DNA of 64,000 bases, from the NCBI GenBank assembly GCA_963772635.1, contig CAVYYK010000017.1, positions 62,001 through 126,000 of the forward strand, in the 5' to 3' direction. Below the pieces are notes generated by a model that was not told where the DNA came from, did no database searches, and was given only the letters and a program-made list of their open reading frames with translations. The DNA is from JAUXFS01 sp963772635. GTDB taxonomy: Bacteria; Pseudomonadota; Alphaproteobacteria; Rhodospirillales; Defluviicoccaceae. The translations under genes and the position numbers were made by a program. Below, piece after piece: positions 1 to 8,986 of this stretch; position 1 is the stretch's first letter, and every line of letters starts with the position of its first letter.

Positions 1-177
1 CAGGCTGATGTCGAGGAGCCACCGCGGCATCGGCAGGATGAGCACCATCAGAATCGTAACGACGCCCAGCGCGAGCATGATATCGCCGCGCTTGGTGATG
101 TCCGCGAGGCGCAGGGCAAGCAGGCTTGCTATCATCGACGGCGGCGCGGACGGGGTCGCGGCGGAGCTTTCTGGCAT
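1..177 (-). CDS. flhA: Flagellar export gate protein FlhA (N-terminal fragment)
   Basis: Only the first 59 codons are present; the gene runs off the left edge. The visible protein has a short polar leader, then a segment containing KRGDIMLALGVV followed by a hydrophobic stretch ending in LPMPRWLLDISL. This is the typical start of FlhA, the large membrane subunit of the flagellar type III export gate. FlhA forms the export channel in the inner membrane and its C-terminal domain (not visible here) docks chaperone-substrate complexes. The start ATG is 15 bases beyond the flbD stop on the same strand, so flhA is the next gene of the flbD-containing operon, which fits the flagellar neighbourhood. 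Identification rests on the N-terminus only. Confidence 0.85.
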   Translation of the reverse strand, partial: MPESSAATPSAPPSMIASLLALRLADITKRGDIMLALGVVTILMVLILPMPRWLLDISL

Positions 178-192
178 GTCCGATCCAGGCCG

Positions 193-1560
193 CTAGACCG
201 CGACGAGCTCTCTCTCGCCGGGTCTGGGCACGGCGAGACCCTCGTCGGTGTACTGGCGGAGCTTGTTACGCAGGGTGCGAATGGAAATGCCGAGAATATT
301 GGCCGCGTGGGTGCGGTTGCCGAGGCAATGGGAAACGGTATCGATGATCAACTGCCTTTCCACGTCGGCGACGGTGCGGCCGACCAGACCGGTTTCATCG
401 TCGCCGGGTGACCCGGGATCTCCGCCGAGCGCTGCCGTCGAGCTCCCCACCGCGCCTCCCGTGACGCCATTGATCAGGATCGCTTCCGGGCCGATCTCAC
501 CGCCCGAAGCCAGCAACACCGCCCGGTGCATGGCGTTCTCGAGCTCCCGAACGTTGCCCGGCCAACGATACTCGAGCAGCCGCCGCCGGGTGTCGGCCGG
601 GAGCGTCTTCGGCGCGAGACCATTGGCTTTGGCGTACTTGTCGGCGAAATGCTCGGCCAGTGGCTCGATATCCTTCGGCCGCTGGCAGAGCGGTGGAATC
701 TTCAGCATCACCACGTTGAGCCGGTAATAGAGATCCGCGCGGAAAGCCCCGCTGGCCACGGCTTCCTCGAGATTGCGATTGGAGGTGGCAAGGATGCGGA
801 CGTCCACCTTGACCGGCCGCGAACCGCCGACCCTGTCGATCTCCCGTTCCTGAACGGCGCGGAGCAGCTTGGCCTGGAGCCTGGGGTCCATCTCGCTGAT
901 TTCGTCGAGCAGCAAGGTGCCGCCGTTGGCCTCTTCGAAGCGGCCGATGCGGCGGGCGACGGCACCGGTGAACGCGCCCTTCTCGTGGCCGAACAGTTCC
1001 GATTCGAGCAGCGCCTCGGGGATTGCGGCGCAGTTGACGGCGACGAACCGGCCCTCGGACCGGCGGCTCTTCGCGTGGACATGGCGGGCCATCATCTCCT
1101 TGCCGGTGCCGGATGCGCCGACGATCAGGACGCTGGCGTCGCTGGCCGCCACCTTGTCCGCAAGCGCCAACAGCTCGACCGTTCGCGGGTCCTCGTGGAT
1201 GATCGCATGGTTTTCCTCGGACACTGCCGACAGGACCGCGGCAATGAGGTCGGCATTGGGCGGCAGCGGCAGGTATTCCCTGGCGCCGGCCTTGATCGCG
1301 CGCACCGCGGCGCGGGTGTCGTTGCCGATACCGCAGGCGACCACCGGTACCGCGAACCGTTCGGAGCTCAGGCTCTCGATCAGTTTGGCGACATCGAGCT
1401 TTACGTCGATCAGCACCAGATCGGCGCCCTGGCCGGCGCGAAGGGACTTCAGGCCGGTTTCGATGTCGTCCGCCTGGATCACTTTCGCGCCACGCCCCAG
1501 AGCGATGGTGCTCGCCGCGCCGACCTGGCCCTCTAGGGTTCCGATGATGAGCAAGCGCAT
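193..1560 (-). CDS. flbD: Sigma-54-dependent flagellar transcriptional activator FlbD
   Basis: About 455 residues in three parts: an N-terminal receiver-like domain (about 1-120), a sigma-54 AAA+ domain and a C-terminal Fis-type helix-turn-helix. Visible motifs are Walker A GASGTGKE (about 148-155), the sigma-54 contact loop GAFTGA (about 195-200), Walker B GGTLLLDEI and a final DNA-binding helix pair ending RTLRNKLRQY. The receiver lacks the usual paired acidic residues near the N-terminus (it reads RLLIIGTLEG) although an Asp near position 52 remains, so phosphorylation may not be classical. FlbD activates late flagellar genes with sigma-54 and can repress fliF in Caulobacter. A start 15 codons upstream is possible, but it overlaps motA, and the chosen start gives the normal receiver beginning. 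It lies 25 bases after motA in the flagellar operon. Confidence 0.93.
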   Translation of the reverse strand: MRLLIIGTLEGQVGAASTIALGRGAKVIQADDIETGLKSLRAGQGADLVLIDVKLDVAKLIESLSSERFAVPVVACGIGNDTRAAVRAIKAGAREYLPLPPNADLIAAVLSAVSEENHAIIHEDPRTVELLALADKVAASDASVLIVGASGTGKEMMARHVHAKSRRSEGRFVAVNCAAIPEALLESELFGHEKGAFTGAVARRIGRFEEANGGTLLLDEISEMDPRLQAKLLRAVQEREIDRVGGSRPVKVDVRILATSNRNLEEAVASGAFRADLYYRLNVVMLKIPPLCQRPKDIEPLAEHFADKYAKANGLAPKTLPADTRRRLLEYRWPGNVRELENAMHRAVLLASGGEIGPEAILINGVTGGAVGSSTAALGGDPGSPGDDETGLVGRTVADVERQLIIDTVSHCLGNRTHAANILGISIRTLRNKLRQYTDEGLAVPRPGERELVAV

Positions 1561-1585
1561 GATGGTCAGCTCCGTAACGGCATCG

Positions 1586-2413
1586 TCAGTTGAAGTAGTG
1601 AACACGTTTGGCCGGCGGCAGGATGCTGTTGAGCAGCATCTCCAGCCGGCGCGGGTTCTCCTGGCGGCTCATGGAGACGGCGGCGGTCAGGTAGACGAGG
1701 TTGAGCAACGCTTCGTCCTCCGAGTTGCGCTCCAGCTTCGCCGCCAGCGGCGAAAGCACCATGTTGGCGAGGACGGCGCCGTAGAAAGTGGTCAACAGGG
1801 CCACCGCCATGGCGGGACCGATGGCGGACGGATCATCCAGGTTGCCGAGCATCTGAACCAGTCCGATCAATGTTCCGATCAGCCCCATCGCCGGCGCATA
1901 CTCGGCGGCCTTGCGCAGGATGCCGGCGCCCTTGGCGTGACGCTGCATGGTCGCGTGCAGGTCGCGGCGCATCACCTCCTCGATCTCCGCGATGGGAGCT
2001 CCGTCGACCACCAGCGAAATGCCCTTCTGCAGGAACGGCTCGTCGGTCGTCGCGTCGAGGTAATTCTGCAGGGCGAGGACGCCCTGATGCCTGGCGATCT
2101 CCGCCGTCTTGATCACCGACACCGCGGCCTCCGAAGGATCGCGGCCGCTCCAGACAATCGTCTTGCCGATCACCCGGAAGGTGTTGACGACTTCGGCGAG
2201 CGAATAGGAAACGGTGACCACCGAAAACGTACCGCCGAGCACGAGCAGGATCGACGGGGCGTTGATGAACGAGCCCGGCGAGCCGCCGAGCACGATCGCC
2301 GCCGACAGCAGCCCGAAACCGCAGACCAGGCCGAACAAGGTCGCCGGATCGAGGCTCAATCGGGTCCTCGCCATCCGGTGGCCCATGTCGCTAACGATCG
2401 TTCGCGTATTCAC
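1586..2413 (-). CDS. motA: Flagellar stator / MotA-TolQ-ExbB proton channel protein
   Basis: A 275-residue membrane protein of the MotA/PomA family. It has two hydrophobic segments near the N-terminus (one starting FGLVCGFGLLSAAIVLGG, the next around SILLVLGGTFSVV). A cytoplasmic domain follows, then two helices (one around YAPAMGLIGTLIGLVQML, the next around AMAVALLTTFYGAVLANM), which is the four-helix MotA layout. With a MotB partner such proteins conduct ions across the inner membrane and push on FliG. No motB is visible nearby. The start is GTG, preceded by GGGAG at good spacing; an ATG nine codons later is an alternative. The gene lies between fliN and flbD, a usual place for a PomA-like stator gene in Rhodospirillales. 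It could be called PomA, since the coupling ion cannot be judged from sequence. Confidence 0.88.
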   Translation of the reverse strand: MNTRTIVSDMGHRMARTRLSLDPATLFGLVCGFGLLSAAIVLGGSPGSFINAPSILLVLGGTFSVVTVSYSLAEVVNTFRVIGKTIVWSGRDPSEAAVSVIKTAEIARHQGVLALQNYLDATTDEPFLQKGISLVVDGAPIAEIEEVMRRDLHATMQRHAKGAGILRKAAEYAPAMGLIGTLIGLVQMLGNLDDPSAIGPAMAVALLTTFYGAVLANMVLSPLAAKLERNSEDEALLNLVYLTAAVSMSRQENPRRLEMLLNSILPPAKRVHYFN

Positions 2414-2426
2414 GGTGGTCTCCCAT

Positions 2427-2792
2427 TCAACCGCGTTCGTTCTTGACGATTTCGGTCATGGTCACGCCGAGACGGTCTTCGACCACCACCACCTCGCCGC
2501 GAGCGACCAAGCGATTGTTGACGTAGATGTCGATCGCCTCGCCAACCTTGCGGTCGAGTTCGACCACGGCCCCGCGGCCTAGCTTCAGCAACTGGCAAAC
2601 CTCCATCGTTGCCTTGCCGAGCACCGCGGAAACTTGTACGGGAATGTCGTAGACCGCCTCCAAATCCTTTGTGGTCCGGGGAGATTCGCCGTGATCGTCG
2701 AGCTTCGGCGGCGGCGCGGGATCCGCGGCCGAAGTCTGCTCCTCGCCGATCTCGTTCAATTGCTCGAGCTGTAAATCACCGTCATCAGCCAT
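2427..2792 (-). CDS. fliN: Flagellar motor switch protein FliN
   Basis: A 121-residue protein whose C-terminal half is a SpoA/FliN domain (from about YDIPVQVSAVLGKATMEV to VTMTEIVKNERG). It includes the conserved LLKLGRGAVVELDRKVGE and IYVNNRLVARGEV elements. FliN forms the lower part of the cytoplasmic C-ring and takes part in export and in switching rotation direction. The acidic N-terminal tail (about 40 residues) is low in conserved features, as is normal for FliN. The start chosen (MADDGDLQ) overlaps the fliH stop by 8 bases, indicating translational coupling. Longer open reading upstream is antisense-like arginine-rich sequence inside fliH and was not used. Confidence 0.93.
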   Translation of the reverse strand: MADDGDLQLEQLNEIGEEQTSAADPAPPPKLDDHGESPRTTKDLEAVYDIPVQVSAVLGKATMEVCQLLKLGRGAVVELDRKVGEAIDIYVNNRLVARGEVVVVEDRLGVTMTEIVKNERG

Positions 2793-3558
2793 GATCGTCT
2801 TCCAGTTCCTGGTGCGAAGAGTCCCTGCCGCCGGACTCCGCGGTGGTGTTGACGGCAGGGGCCTCGCTGGTTTCCGTGAGGTCCGAAACGTCGGTGTCGG
2901 CCGCCTGGACGCCACCGAGATTTTGTTCGATGATGGCGTCGATTTCACGCCACCGGACGGCGGAGTTCAGCTCGCCGCCGCCGCCCTCCCATTCGACCCG
3001 GCAGTCGCCTTCGCGCATCTTTTGATCGGCGGTCACCGTCACCCGACCGGCGAATCCTCGCTGCTCGGTCAATGCGGCGATCCGCTCCGACAATTCACTG
3101 CAAAGCAACTCGCTTGTCCGAACCGTCAGCGTCGGCTTCTCGAGCATCCGGTCGAGGATCGTCGCCACCGCGTGCTCGATTTCGCCGGCGGCGTTGCGGC
3201 GGTAGAACTCGGGAACCATTTTTCGGGCAATCGCGGTCGCGACCATCGTCGCATCGCCCGTTGCCTGGGCGGCCGCGTCTTGCCGGTGGGCGAACAGCTC
3301 CGAGAGCCGATCGCCGAGTGAGTCCAATGCGTCGGCAACCCGCCTTTCGATAGTGACCGCGGCCTCCGCGCCGGCCTGCTCGCGGCCCTCCGCCAGGCCC
3401 TGTGCATGCGCGCGGGCGAGATCGTCTTCGCTGAAGGTGTCGGGGGGCCCGTTTTCGTTGGCCACGGCCTCGGCGGACATTTCGTCCTCGCCCGCCTGCT
3501 CCCCGAGCGGAAGTGTGGCATCGAAGTCGTCGAACAGGAACTTTTTCGCCGGTGTCAT
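2785..3558 (-). CDS. fliH: Flagellar assembly protein FliH
   Basis: About 257 residues, acidic and glutamate/alanine-rich. It sits between fliG and fliN where fliH is expected. The N-terminus (MTPAKKFLFDDFDATLP) resembles alphaproteobacterial FliH. The centre is helical with repeated small residues (AHAQGLAEGREQAG), and the C-terminal half contains a FliH/HrpE-like domain (about 110-220). FliH regulates the export ATPase FliI and holds it at the export gate or C-ring. The ATG at 3558 has GGGA 8 bases upstream; a GTG at 3576 overlapping the fliG stop would add six residues. The family diverges quickly, so the call relies partly on context. Confidence 0.8.
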   Translation of the reverse strand: MTPAKKFLFDDFDATLPLGEQAGEDEMSAEAVANENGPPDTFSEDDLARAHAQGLAEGREQAGAEAAVTIERRVADALDSLGDRLSELFAHRQDAAAQATGDATMVATAIARKMVPEFYRRNAAGEIEHAVATILDRMLEKPTLTVRTSELLCSELSERIAALTEQRGFAGRVTVTADQKMREGDCRVEWEGGGGELNSAVRWREIDAIIEQNLGGVQAADTDVSDLTETSEAPAVNTTAESGGRDSSHQELEDDHG

Positions 3559-3575
3559 GTGTTCGATCCCGACCA

Positions 3576-4595
3576 CTAGTAGACCAGTTCTTCGTTGTCG
3601 GCGGAGCCGGTGATGGCGATCGTCCCCTCTTCGGCCAAGGCTTTGGCTGCGGTGAGAATGGCGGACTGGGCTTCGTCGACGTCTTTCAGGCGGACCGGCC
3701 CCATAGCCTCCATGTCCTCGCGCATCATCTTTCCCGCGCGCGCGGAAAGGTTGTTGAAGAAAAGCTCCTTGACGATTTCGGAGGCGCCCTTGAGCGCCAG
3801 GGCAAGTTGCTCCTTGGGGATCTGACGAAGCAGCGTCTGGATCTCGTTGGAGCCGAGGCGGGACAGGTCCTCGAAGGTGAACATCAACTGCTTGATCCGC
3901 TCCGCCGATTCCGGACTGCGCTCCTCGAGCGCGGTCATGAACCGTTTTTCCGCGGTGCGGTCGAGATTGTTGAAGATGTCGGCCATCATCTCGTGGACGT
4001 CGCCGCGGGTGGTGCGCGCCAGATGGGTCATAAACTCGGTGCGCAGCGTCCGCTCCACCTCATCGAGGACGTCCTTTTGCACCGTTTCCATCCGCAACAT
4101 GCGCATCACCACTTCCATCGCGAAGTTCTCGGGCAGCATCGCCAGCACGCGGGCGGCATGGGCGGTCTTGACCTTCGAGAGGACCACCGCCACGGTCTGC
4201 GGGTATTCGTTCTTGAGGTAGGTGGCGAGTACTCCCTCGTTGACGTTGCCCAGCTTGTCCCACATGGTGCGACCGGAGGGACCGCGGATTTCCTCCATGA
4301 TCTGATGGACCCGCTCTCCATCCAGTATTTTCGTCAACAGCCGTTCGGTGCTGTCATAGGTACCCATCAACGAGCCGGTCGACGACAATTGGTCGGTGAA
4401 CTCGACGAACAACGGTTCGATGACCCCCGACTTGACCGTGCCCAGCAAAGCCATGTTGTAGGACAGGTTACGGATCTCATCGTCGTCCATCTTCCTGAAC
4501 AGCTTCGCGGCTTGGGCTTCGCCCAGCGACAGCATGAAGATGGCGGCTTTCTGCGGACCGCTGAGTTCTCGGTAGTTGTCCTTGACGCGCGCCAA
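3576..4595 (-). CDS. fliG: Flagellar motor switch protein FliG
   Basis: A 339-residue protein of normal FliG length. The N-terminal domain starts RVKDNYRELSGPQKAAIFML and continues with LGEAQAAKLFRKMDDDEI. The middle domain carries the MWDKLGNVNEGVLATYLKNE and EYPQTVAVVLSKV region. The C-terminal domain contains FTFEDLSRL and the charged torque helix. FliG binds the FliF ring through its N-terminus and transmits torque from the stators through its C-terminus. The gene starts 4 bases after the fliF stop and its stop touches the fliH region, so fliF-fliG-fliH-fliN appear to be one transcript. No frameshift or missing part is seen. Confidence 0.96.
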   Translation of the reverse strand: MARVKDNYRELSGPQKAAIFMLSLGEAQAAKLFRKMDDDEIRNLSYNMALLGTVKSGVIEPLFVEFTDQLSSTGSLMGTYDSTERLLTKILDGERVHQIMEEIRGPSGRTMWDKLGNVNEGVLATYLKNEYPQTVAVVLSKVKTAHAARVLAMLPENFAMEVVMRMLRMETVQKDVLDEVERTLRTEFMTHLARTTRGDVHEMMADIFNNLDRTAEKRFMTALEERSPESAERIKQLMFTFEDLSRLGSNEIQTLLRQIPKEQLALALKGASEIVKELFFNNLSARAGKMMREDMEAMGPVRLKDVDEAQSAILTAAKALAEEGTIAITGSADNEELVY

Positions 4596-4598
4596 ATA

Positions 4599-6266
4599 TC
4601 AGTCCTCCGCGTAGAGCCAGCCGCGAATGATCGAGAGGGCCTCATCGGGATGCTTGTCGACGATTTCGCCGACTTTTTTCACCGAGGAGGCATTGACCCG
4701 GCCTTCCACTTGCTGCAGGTCGATCATTTCCTCCACGGCTTCCGCGGAGGGCATCCGTTCGCCGGCGGCGGCAGGCACCATCGCCGATCCGCCGGCAGGT
4801 GGGGCGAGGGCAGGCGGATTAGGCTGCTTGGCGAGCAGGTTCCTCGAAGGGCCTCCCGCCGTCATCGGTCCTGGTTCGACGACCCGCTTCATCAAGGGGC
4901 GGACCACCAGCAGGAACGCCAGAACCGCAAAGACGATCAGAACCAGATACTGCGCCAGGCGGAAAAGGTCGTTCTTGCCGAGCCCGAGGAACATGTCGAA
5001 CTCATCCACCTCGGGTATATCGAGCTCGACAAAACGCATGTTGATCACCTCGACGGCATCACCGCGCTGGACGTCGAAACCGATCGCGCTGCGAACAAGT
5101 GTGGCCAGCAGATTCAGTTCTTCCTGGGAGCGCGGATGGTAGCTGTTGGGTCCCTCGTCACCGGGCCCGTAGGTTCCGTCGACCAGGACCGCGACCGACA
5201 GCCTGTTGATGATGCCGGTCTCGCGGACGTGGTTGATGGTTTTCTTCGAGATCTCGTAGTTGACGGTTTCCTCCGTGCGGTTTTCGCTGGCATCGGTGCC
5301 GCTGGTTCCGGCGGGATCGAAACTCGCGTCCGGCAGGTTGGTGGCGACGGAGACGGGAAGATCGCCGCCGCCCTCGCGGTTGCTTGTCGATTCCTCGATC
5401 GCCTGGGTCGAACGGACGACCTGACCGTCGGGGTCGTAGACCTCCTCGGAGGTGTTGATCCGGTCGAAATCCATGTCCGCGAACACCTCGGCGCGGACCT
5501 TGCCGGGGCCGACGGTCTGCGCCAGGAGCTGTTCGATGGTGCGGGCGAGGCGGCTCTGGTACTGCTCGCGGCGCTCGTCGGCCTTGGCGCTCACGGCGGC
5601 CGGGCTGTTCTCGTCCTCGAAGCCCTGGGTGAGCAGGGTGCCCCGTCCGTCGACGACGGATATGCGGTTGGGGTTGAGGCCGGGGACTGCCGACGCCACC
5701 AGATTCTGGATGGCCACGACCTGACTCTGGGTCGGGCGGTTCGATCCCCGCATATGGAGGAGAACCGAGGCGCTCGGCTCCTGCCGCTCGCGTGAGAACA
5801 GCTCACGTTTCGGCAGAACAAGGTGGACGCGCGCGGCCTTGACCGCGTCGACGGATCGGATGGTGCGTGCGAGTTCGCCTTCCAGGGCACGCACCAGGTT
5901 GACGTTCTGAATGAAATTGGTGGTGCCGAGGCTATCGGTATTGTCGAAGATCTCGTAGCCGATCGAGCCGCCCGACGGCAGGCCCTGCTCCGCCAGGGTG
6001 ACCCGGGTTCGCGGCACCAGGTCGGCGGGAACGTAGATGGCGCCGCCGCCGTTGCGCAGCTCATAGGGGATCTGGTCGCTCTCGAGTTGCGACACGATCC
6101 GCGCCGAGTCGTTCATATCGAGGTCGGCGTAGAGCAGCTCGAGCTGGGGGGCAGCCAGACGCGAGATGATCCAGAAGAAGAAGCCGGCAAGTCCAAGCAT
6201 CACCCCGCCGACGACCGCAATTCGCATCGGACCGAGATTACGCATGACCTGGAGGATTGCCTCCAT
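4599..6266 (-). CDS. fliF: Flagellar MS-ring protein FliF
   Basis: A 555-residue protein with a transmembrane helix near the N-terminus (about 15-35), a periplasmic ring-building region and a second helix near 435-460 before a cytoplasmic tail that binds FliG. Typical elements are ELLYADLDMNDSARIVSQLE, GGAIYVPADLVPRTRVTLAEQ, and VRALEGELARTIRSVDAVKAARVHLVLPK split over the YscJ/FliF domain. FliF oligomerises in the inner membrane and is the first structure of the basal body. The ATG is preceded by GAGGGAAGG. It is the first gene of the leftward fliF-fliG-fliH-fliN-motA-flbD-flhA run. The upstream spacer holds a palindrome (6361-6381) that may be its operator. Confidence 0.96.
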   Translation of the reverse strand: MEAILQVMRNLGPMRIAVVGGVMLGLAGFFFWIISRLAAPQLELLYADLDMNDSARIVSQLESDQIPYELRNGGGAIYVPADLVPRTRVTLAEQGLPSGGSIGYEIFDNTDSLGTTNFIQNVNLVRALEGELARTIRSVDAVKAARVHLVLPKRELFSRERQEPSASVLLHMRGSNRPTQSQVVAIQNLVASAVPGLNPNRISVVDGRGTLLTQGFEDENSPAAVSAKADERREQYQSRLARTIEQLLAQTVGPGKVRAEVFADMDFDRINTSEEVYDPDGQVVRSTQAIEESTSNREGGGDLPVSVATNLPDASFDPAGTSGTDASENRTEETVNYEISKKTINHVRETGIINRLSVAVLVDGTYGPGDEGPNSYHPRSQEELNLLATLVRSAIGFDVQRGDAVEVINMRFVELDIPEVDEFDMFLGLGKNDLFRLAQYLVLIVFAVLAFLLVVRPLMKRVVEPGPMTAGGPSRNLLAKQPNPPALAPPAGGSAMVPAAAGERMPSAEAVEEMIDLQQVEGRVNASSVKKVGEIVDKHPDEALSIIRGWLYAED

Positions 6267-6360
6267 GAACCTTCCCTCGCACCGGGTCTAGAAGATTGAA
6301 CCTTCGGGGTTTCTCCCCGTCGCTTCACCCTAGAGGGGCTTGATGAAAAAGCGGTTAACA

Positions 6361-6381
6361 GCTAGGCAAGGTTTGCCTAGC
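6361..6381. promoter_or_regulatory. Perfect palindrome upstream of fliF (candidate FlbD/ftr-type operator)
   Basis: Two perfect 9-bp arms, GCTAGGCAA and TTGCCTAGC, are separated by GGT, 95 bases upstream of the fliF start. The core GGCAA-N3-TTGCC recurs upstream of flagellin (10713-10727). There is no T-run beside it, so it does not look like a terminator. A shared site in front of two flagellar units whose operon encodes FlbD suggests a FlbD binding element. That link is inference; the symmetry itself is directly visible. Confidence 0.55.
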
Positions 6382-6429
6382 GTCCGGTTCGCGGGCCGGG
6401 AAACGGAGAAAAGGAGGCCAGTGGGACGA

Positions 6430-6454
6430 AACGGCCGTCGCTTGTCCGGCCGTT
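6430..6454 (-). terminator. Hairpin downstream of flgE (possible terminator)
   Basis: Eight-base perfect arms AACGGCCG and CGGCCGTT with a 9-base loop lie 53 bases beyond the flgE stop. On the minus strand the stem is followed by TCGTCCC, so with the last stem bases the T stretch is short. It may end flgE transcription before fliF, but the weak T-run leaves this uncertain. Confidence 0.35.
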
Positions 6455-6506
6455 CCGTCCACGGGTAGAGGTTTGGTGCGAGAGCCTCAGCGGGGTTGCG
6501 TCACGC

Positions 6507-8196
6507 CTAACGCTTGATGCGGCCCAGTTCGTCCAGCATCTCATCGGCGGTGCTGATGATCTTGGTGGCCGCCGAATAGGCCCTCTGGACGATGATCATA
6601 TCGGTGAATTCCTGGGCGATATCCACGGTGGACGCCTCCAGGGAGCTCTGGACGACTTCGCCGGCCGGCCCGATGCCGGCTTGACGCAACGTCGCGTCGC
6701 CGGCGGCCACGGTTTCGTTCCAGACGTTGCCTGTCCTGGCGCCGAGGCCATTGGGATTGACGAACGTCGAGACCGGTATTCTGTAGATCGGCCGGCTTTC
6801 GCCGTTGTCGAACAATGCCTCCATCACCCCCTCGGCGGAGATCGAGATGCCCGCCAGGGTGCCGAACGGCGACCCGTTCTGTTGCATCGTGGTGGGGGTG
6901 AACTCGCCGCCGAACTGGGTCATGCCATTGGCTTCGCCGATGGAGCCGAGGTCGAGGGCGATGCGTTCGACATCGATGATGCCGTCGCCGTCGATATCGA
7001 CGTCGTTCATGTCGGCCGCGCCGTTTTCGAAAGCGAGCACCGACAGCCTGTCGACGTTGAAGGTCGCGGGAAGTCCGTCGGCACCGAAGATGATGCCGGC
7101 GTTGGTGTTGGCGCGGGCCTCGACGGTGAAGGCATTGGTTTGCCGCGACGCCGGCAAGCCGCCCGATGAGACGCCGTTGGGATCGACGACAATGTTCGGG
7201 TTCACGGCATCGCCGGTGATCACCAGCGCGGTGACATCGGGAGCGCTGATCGACGCGGGCGTGCCGGCGAGGTCGTTGTTGACCTCGTCGCGGAGGTCGG
7301 CGACGACCTGGCTGAGGGTCCGCCCGCCATCGATCTGGATGTTGTCGTCGCCCAAGGGTGACGCACCGTTCACGAACGTGTACGAGGTCCCCCCGATGAG
7401 GACGCTCTGGCCCGCGTCCGGGAATGGCGGTCAGCTCGAGCAGGCCGACGCTCTGGTAGACGTTGCCGGCGCTGTCGTAAAGCGTCGCCACCGCGCTGCC
7501 GGAGGGGGGCTCGACCGCCAGGTCCCATTCGTTCGCCGCGGTCTTGGTAAAGGCGAAGCTCGGGGCGTTGGGGTTTCCCAGGGAATCGAAGAAGAACGTG
7601 TCAAGCCGCTGAGTGTCGCCGATCGCGGCGTTGGAGGGCAAATTGGCGCCAATCGTCATATTGGAGGTCGCCGCGGCCCCGCCGCCGACGCGGCTCAGAT
7701 TGATCGTTTCGAGGAAATCGTTGGAAATGACGCTCTGATTGGGCAGCGATGCGTTGCTGTTGGTCGGAAGAACGACGTTGCCCGAGGCGTCCGTCGGCCA
7801 TCCCTGCAGGTAGAAACCCGCGGTATTCTTCAGGAAACCCTCGTCGTCCTGGGCAAAGGATCCCGCTCGGGTAAACAGATACTCGTCACCGGATACCGGC
7901 TCGCTGGCTTCGTTCACGATGAAAAAGCCGTTGCCGGAGATGGCGATATCGGTTTGCGAAGAGGACGATTGCAACAGGCCCTGCACGTCGAAGGTGTTCT
8001 TGGTCTGCGCCTGCACCCCGCCGGCCGAGTAGAAGGACTTCGTCGTCTGCTTGGTAACGAGGGTTTGGAAATCGACGTCGGCGTTCTTGTAACCGACGGT
8101 ATTGACGTTGGTGATGTTGTCGGCGATGGCGCTCATGGCGCTGCTCTGTGCGGAAAGACCGGACACACCTGCCGTCAATGCGCTGAACAAGCTCAT
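6507..8196 (-). CDS. flgE: Flagellar hook protein FlgE (one apparent frameshift)
   Basis: The N-terminal part starts MSLFSALTAGVSGLSAQSSA and has the rod/hook motif ADNITNVNTVGYKNADVDF. The C-terminal part ends SSLEASTVDIAQEFTDMIIV plus QRAYSAATKIISTADEML, the FlgE tail. The frame changes once near 7420-7422, where a GGG run (CCC on the coding strand) seems one base too long. Removing one base joins LLELTAIP to DAGQSVLIGGTSY. The repaired protein is about 562 residues, longer than enterobacterial FlgE but within the alphaproteobacterial range. FlgE polymerises into the hook linking rod and filament. The upstream ATG at 8253 is outside the conserved start and was not used. An aspartate-rich loop DVDIDGDGIIDVE near the C-terminal third resembles a calcium-binding loop. 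It is the last gene of fliK-flgD-flgE. Confidence 0.9.
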
Positions 8197-8269
8197 ATCT
8201 TGTCTCCTTCTTCGTATCTCACAGTGTTTTGGCCGTCCGCTGCCGCGAAACAACCGTTGCTTGGCAAAA

Positions 8270-8962
8270 TCAAGATCCGCTTTCTCCGTTTTCCGCCGTC
8301 TTGGTTTGTTCGACCCGCAGCACGCTCTCCATCGGGACGTTTATGTCGCCGACGGAGAGGACGACCTTGTTGTCCTCGATGGTCGCGCCGGTGACCCGGC
8401 CGAACATGGTGGTGGATACATCGATGAACGATCCGTCGGGACGCAGGGCGCTGACCTCCACCGTGTAGGATCCGTCCGCCAATGGCTCTCCCTCGGAATC
8501 AAGACCGTCCCATTCGAAGGTATGTCGGCCGGCGGCGGTTTCGCCGGACGTGACGGCGACCACTTGGCCCGCCGCATCCTTCACGGCGATGGTCGTTTCG
8601 TCGGCGTTCTCGCCGAGCGCGTAGGTCATCACCGCCTTGCCATTTTCCAACGCCACGGTGTTGCCGCTGGCCTCGATGGTCGTGCCGAGGTAGCTGACCA
8701 TGGCGGCGACCTGGGTGTTCTGTTGCCCGGCCACCAGTTTCTCGAGATTGGCGTTCTGGTAGATCTGCTGCTCGACGCTGGCGAACTGTACGAGTTGCGA
8801 GGTGAACTCGTTGGCGTCCAGGGGATCCAGCGGGTCCTGGTTCTGCAACTGGGTGATCAACAGATTGAGGAACCGGTTGAGGTCGTCATCCAGTTTCTGC
8901 TTGTCGGTGGCAGCCTGTCCGCCGGCGGGGGCGGTCGAGCCGGAGATGCCTTGGAGAATCAT
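8270..8962 (-). CDS. flgD: Flagellar hook-capping scaffold FlgD
   Basis: A 230-residue protein with the diagnostic FlgD N-terminal block (LNLLITQLQNQDPLDPLD, then NEFTSQLVQFASVEQQ). An immunoglobulin-like/FlgD-tudor C-terminal region follows (HTFEWDGLDSEGEPLADGSY is the FLIG-type signature). FlgD caps the growing hook and guides FlgE assembly, then is lost. Its length is normal for the family. It lies 24 bases after fliK and 73 bases before flgE on the same strand, so the three genes probably share a transcript. No defects are seen. Confidence 0.96.
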   Translation of the reverse strand: MILQGISGSTAPAGGQAATDKQKLDDDLNRFLNLLITQLQNQDPLDPLDANEFTSQLVQFASVEQQIYQNANLEKLVAGQQNTQVAAMVSYLGTTIEASGNTVALENGKAVMTYALGENADETTIAVKDAAGQVVAVTSGETAAGRHTFEWDGLDSEGEPLADGSYTVEVSALRPDGSFIDVSTTMFGRVTGATIEDNKVVLSVGDINVPMESVLRVEQTKTAENGESGS

Positions 8963-8986
8963 CGGTTGGCCTTCCTCGGAAGTCGA

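Noticed and set aside
3513..5795. A 760-codon plus-strand frame opposite fliG and fliF.
   Set aside because: FliF and FliG on the minus strand explain the sequence fully. The plus-strand product has no recognisable pattern and no ribosome site.
6507..8196. Calling flgE, pyrE, addA, addB and the other frame-shifted genes pseudogenes.
   Set aside because: Protein conservation is intact on both sides of every break and the breaks are almost all single-base gains, which fits sequencing error better than decay.
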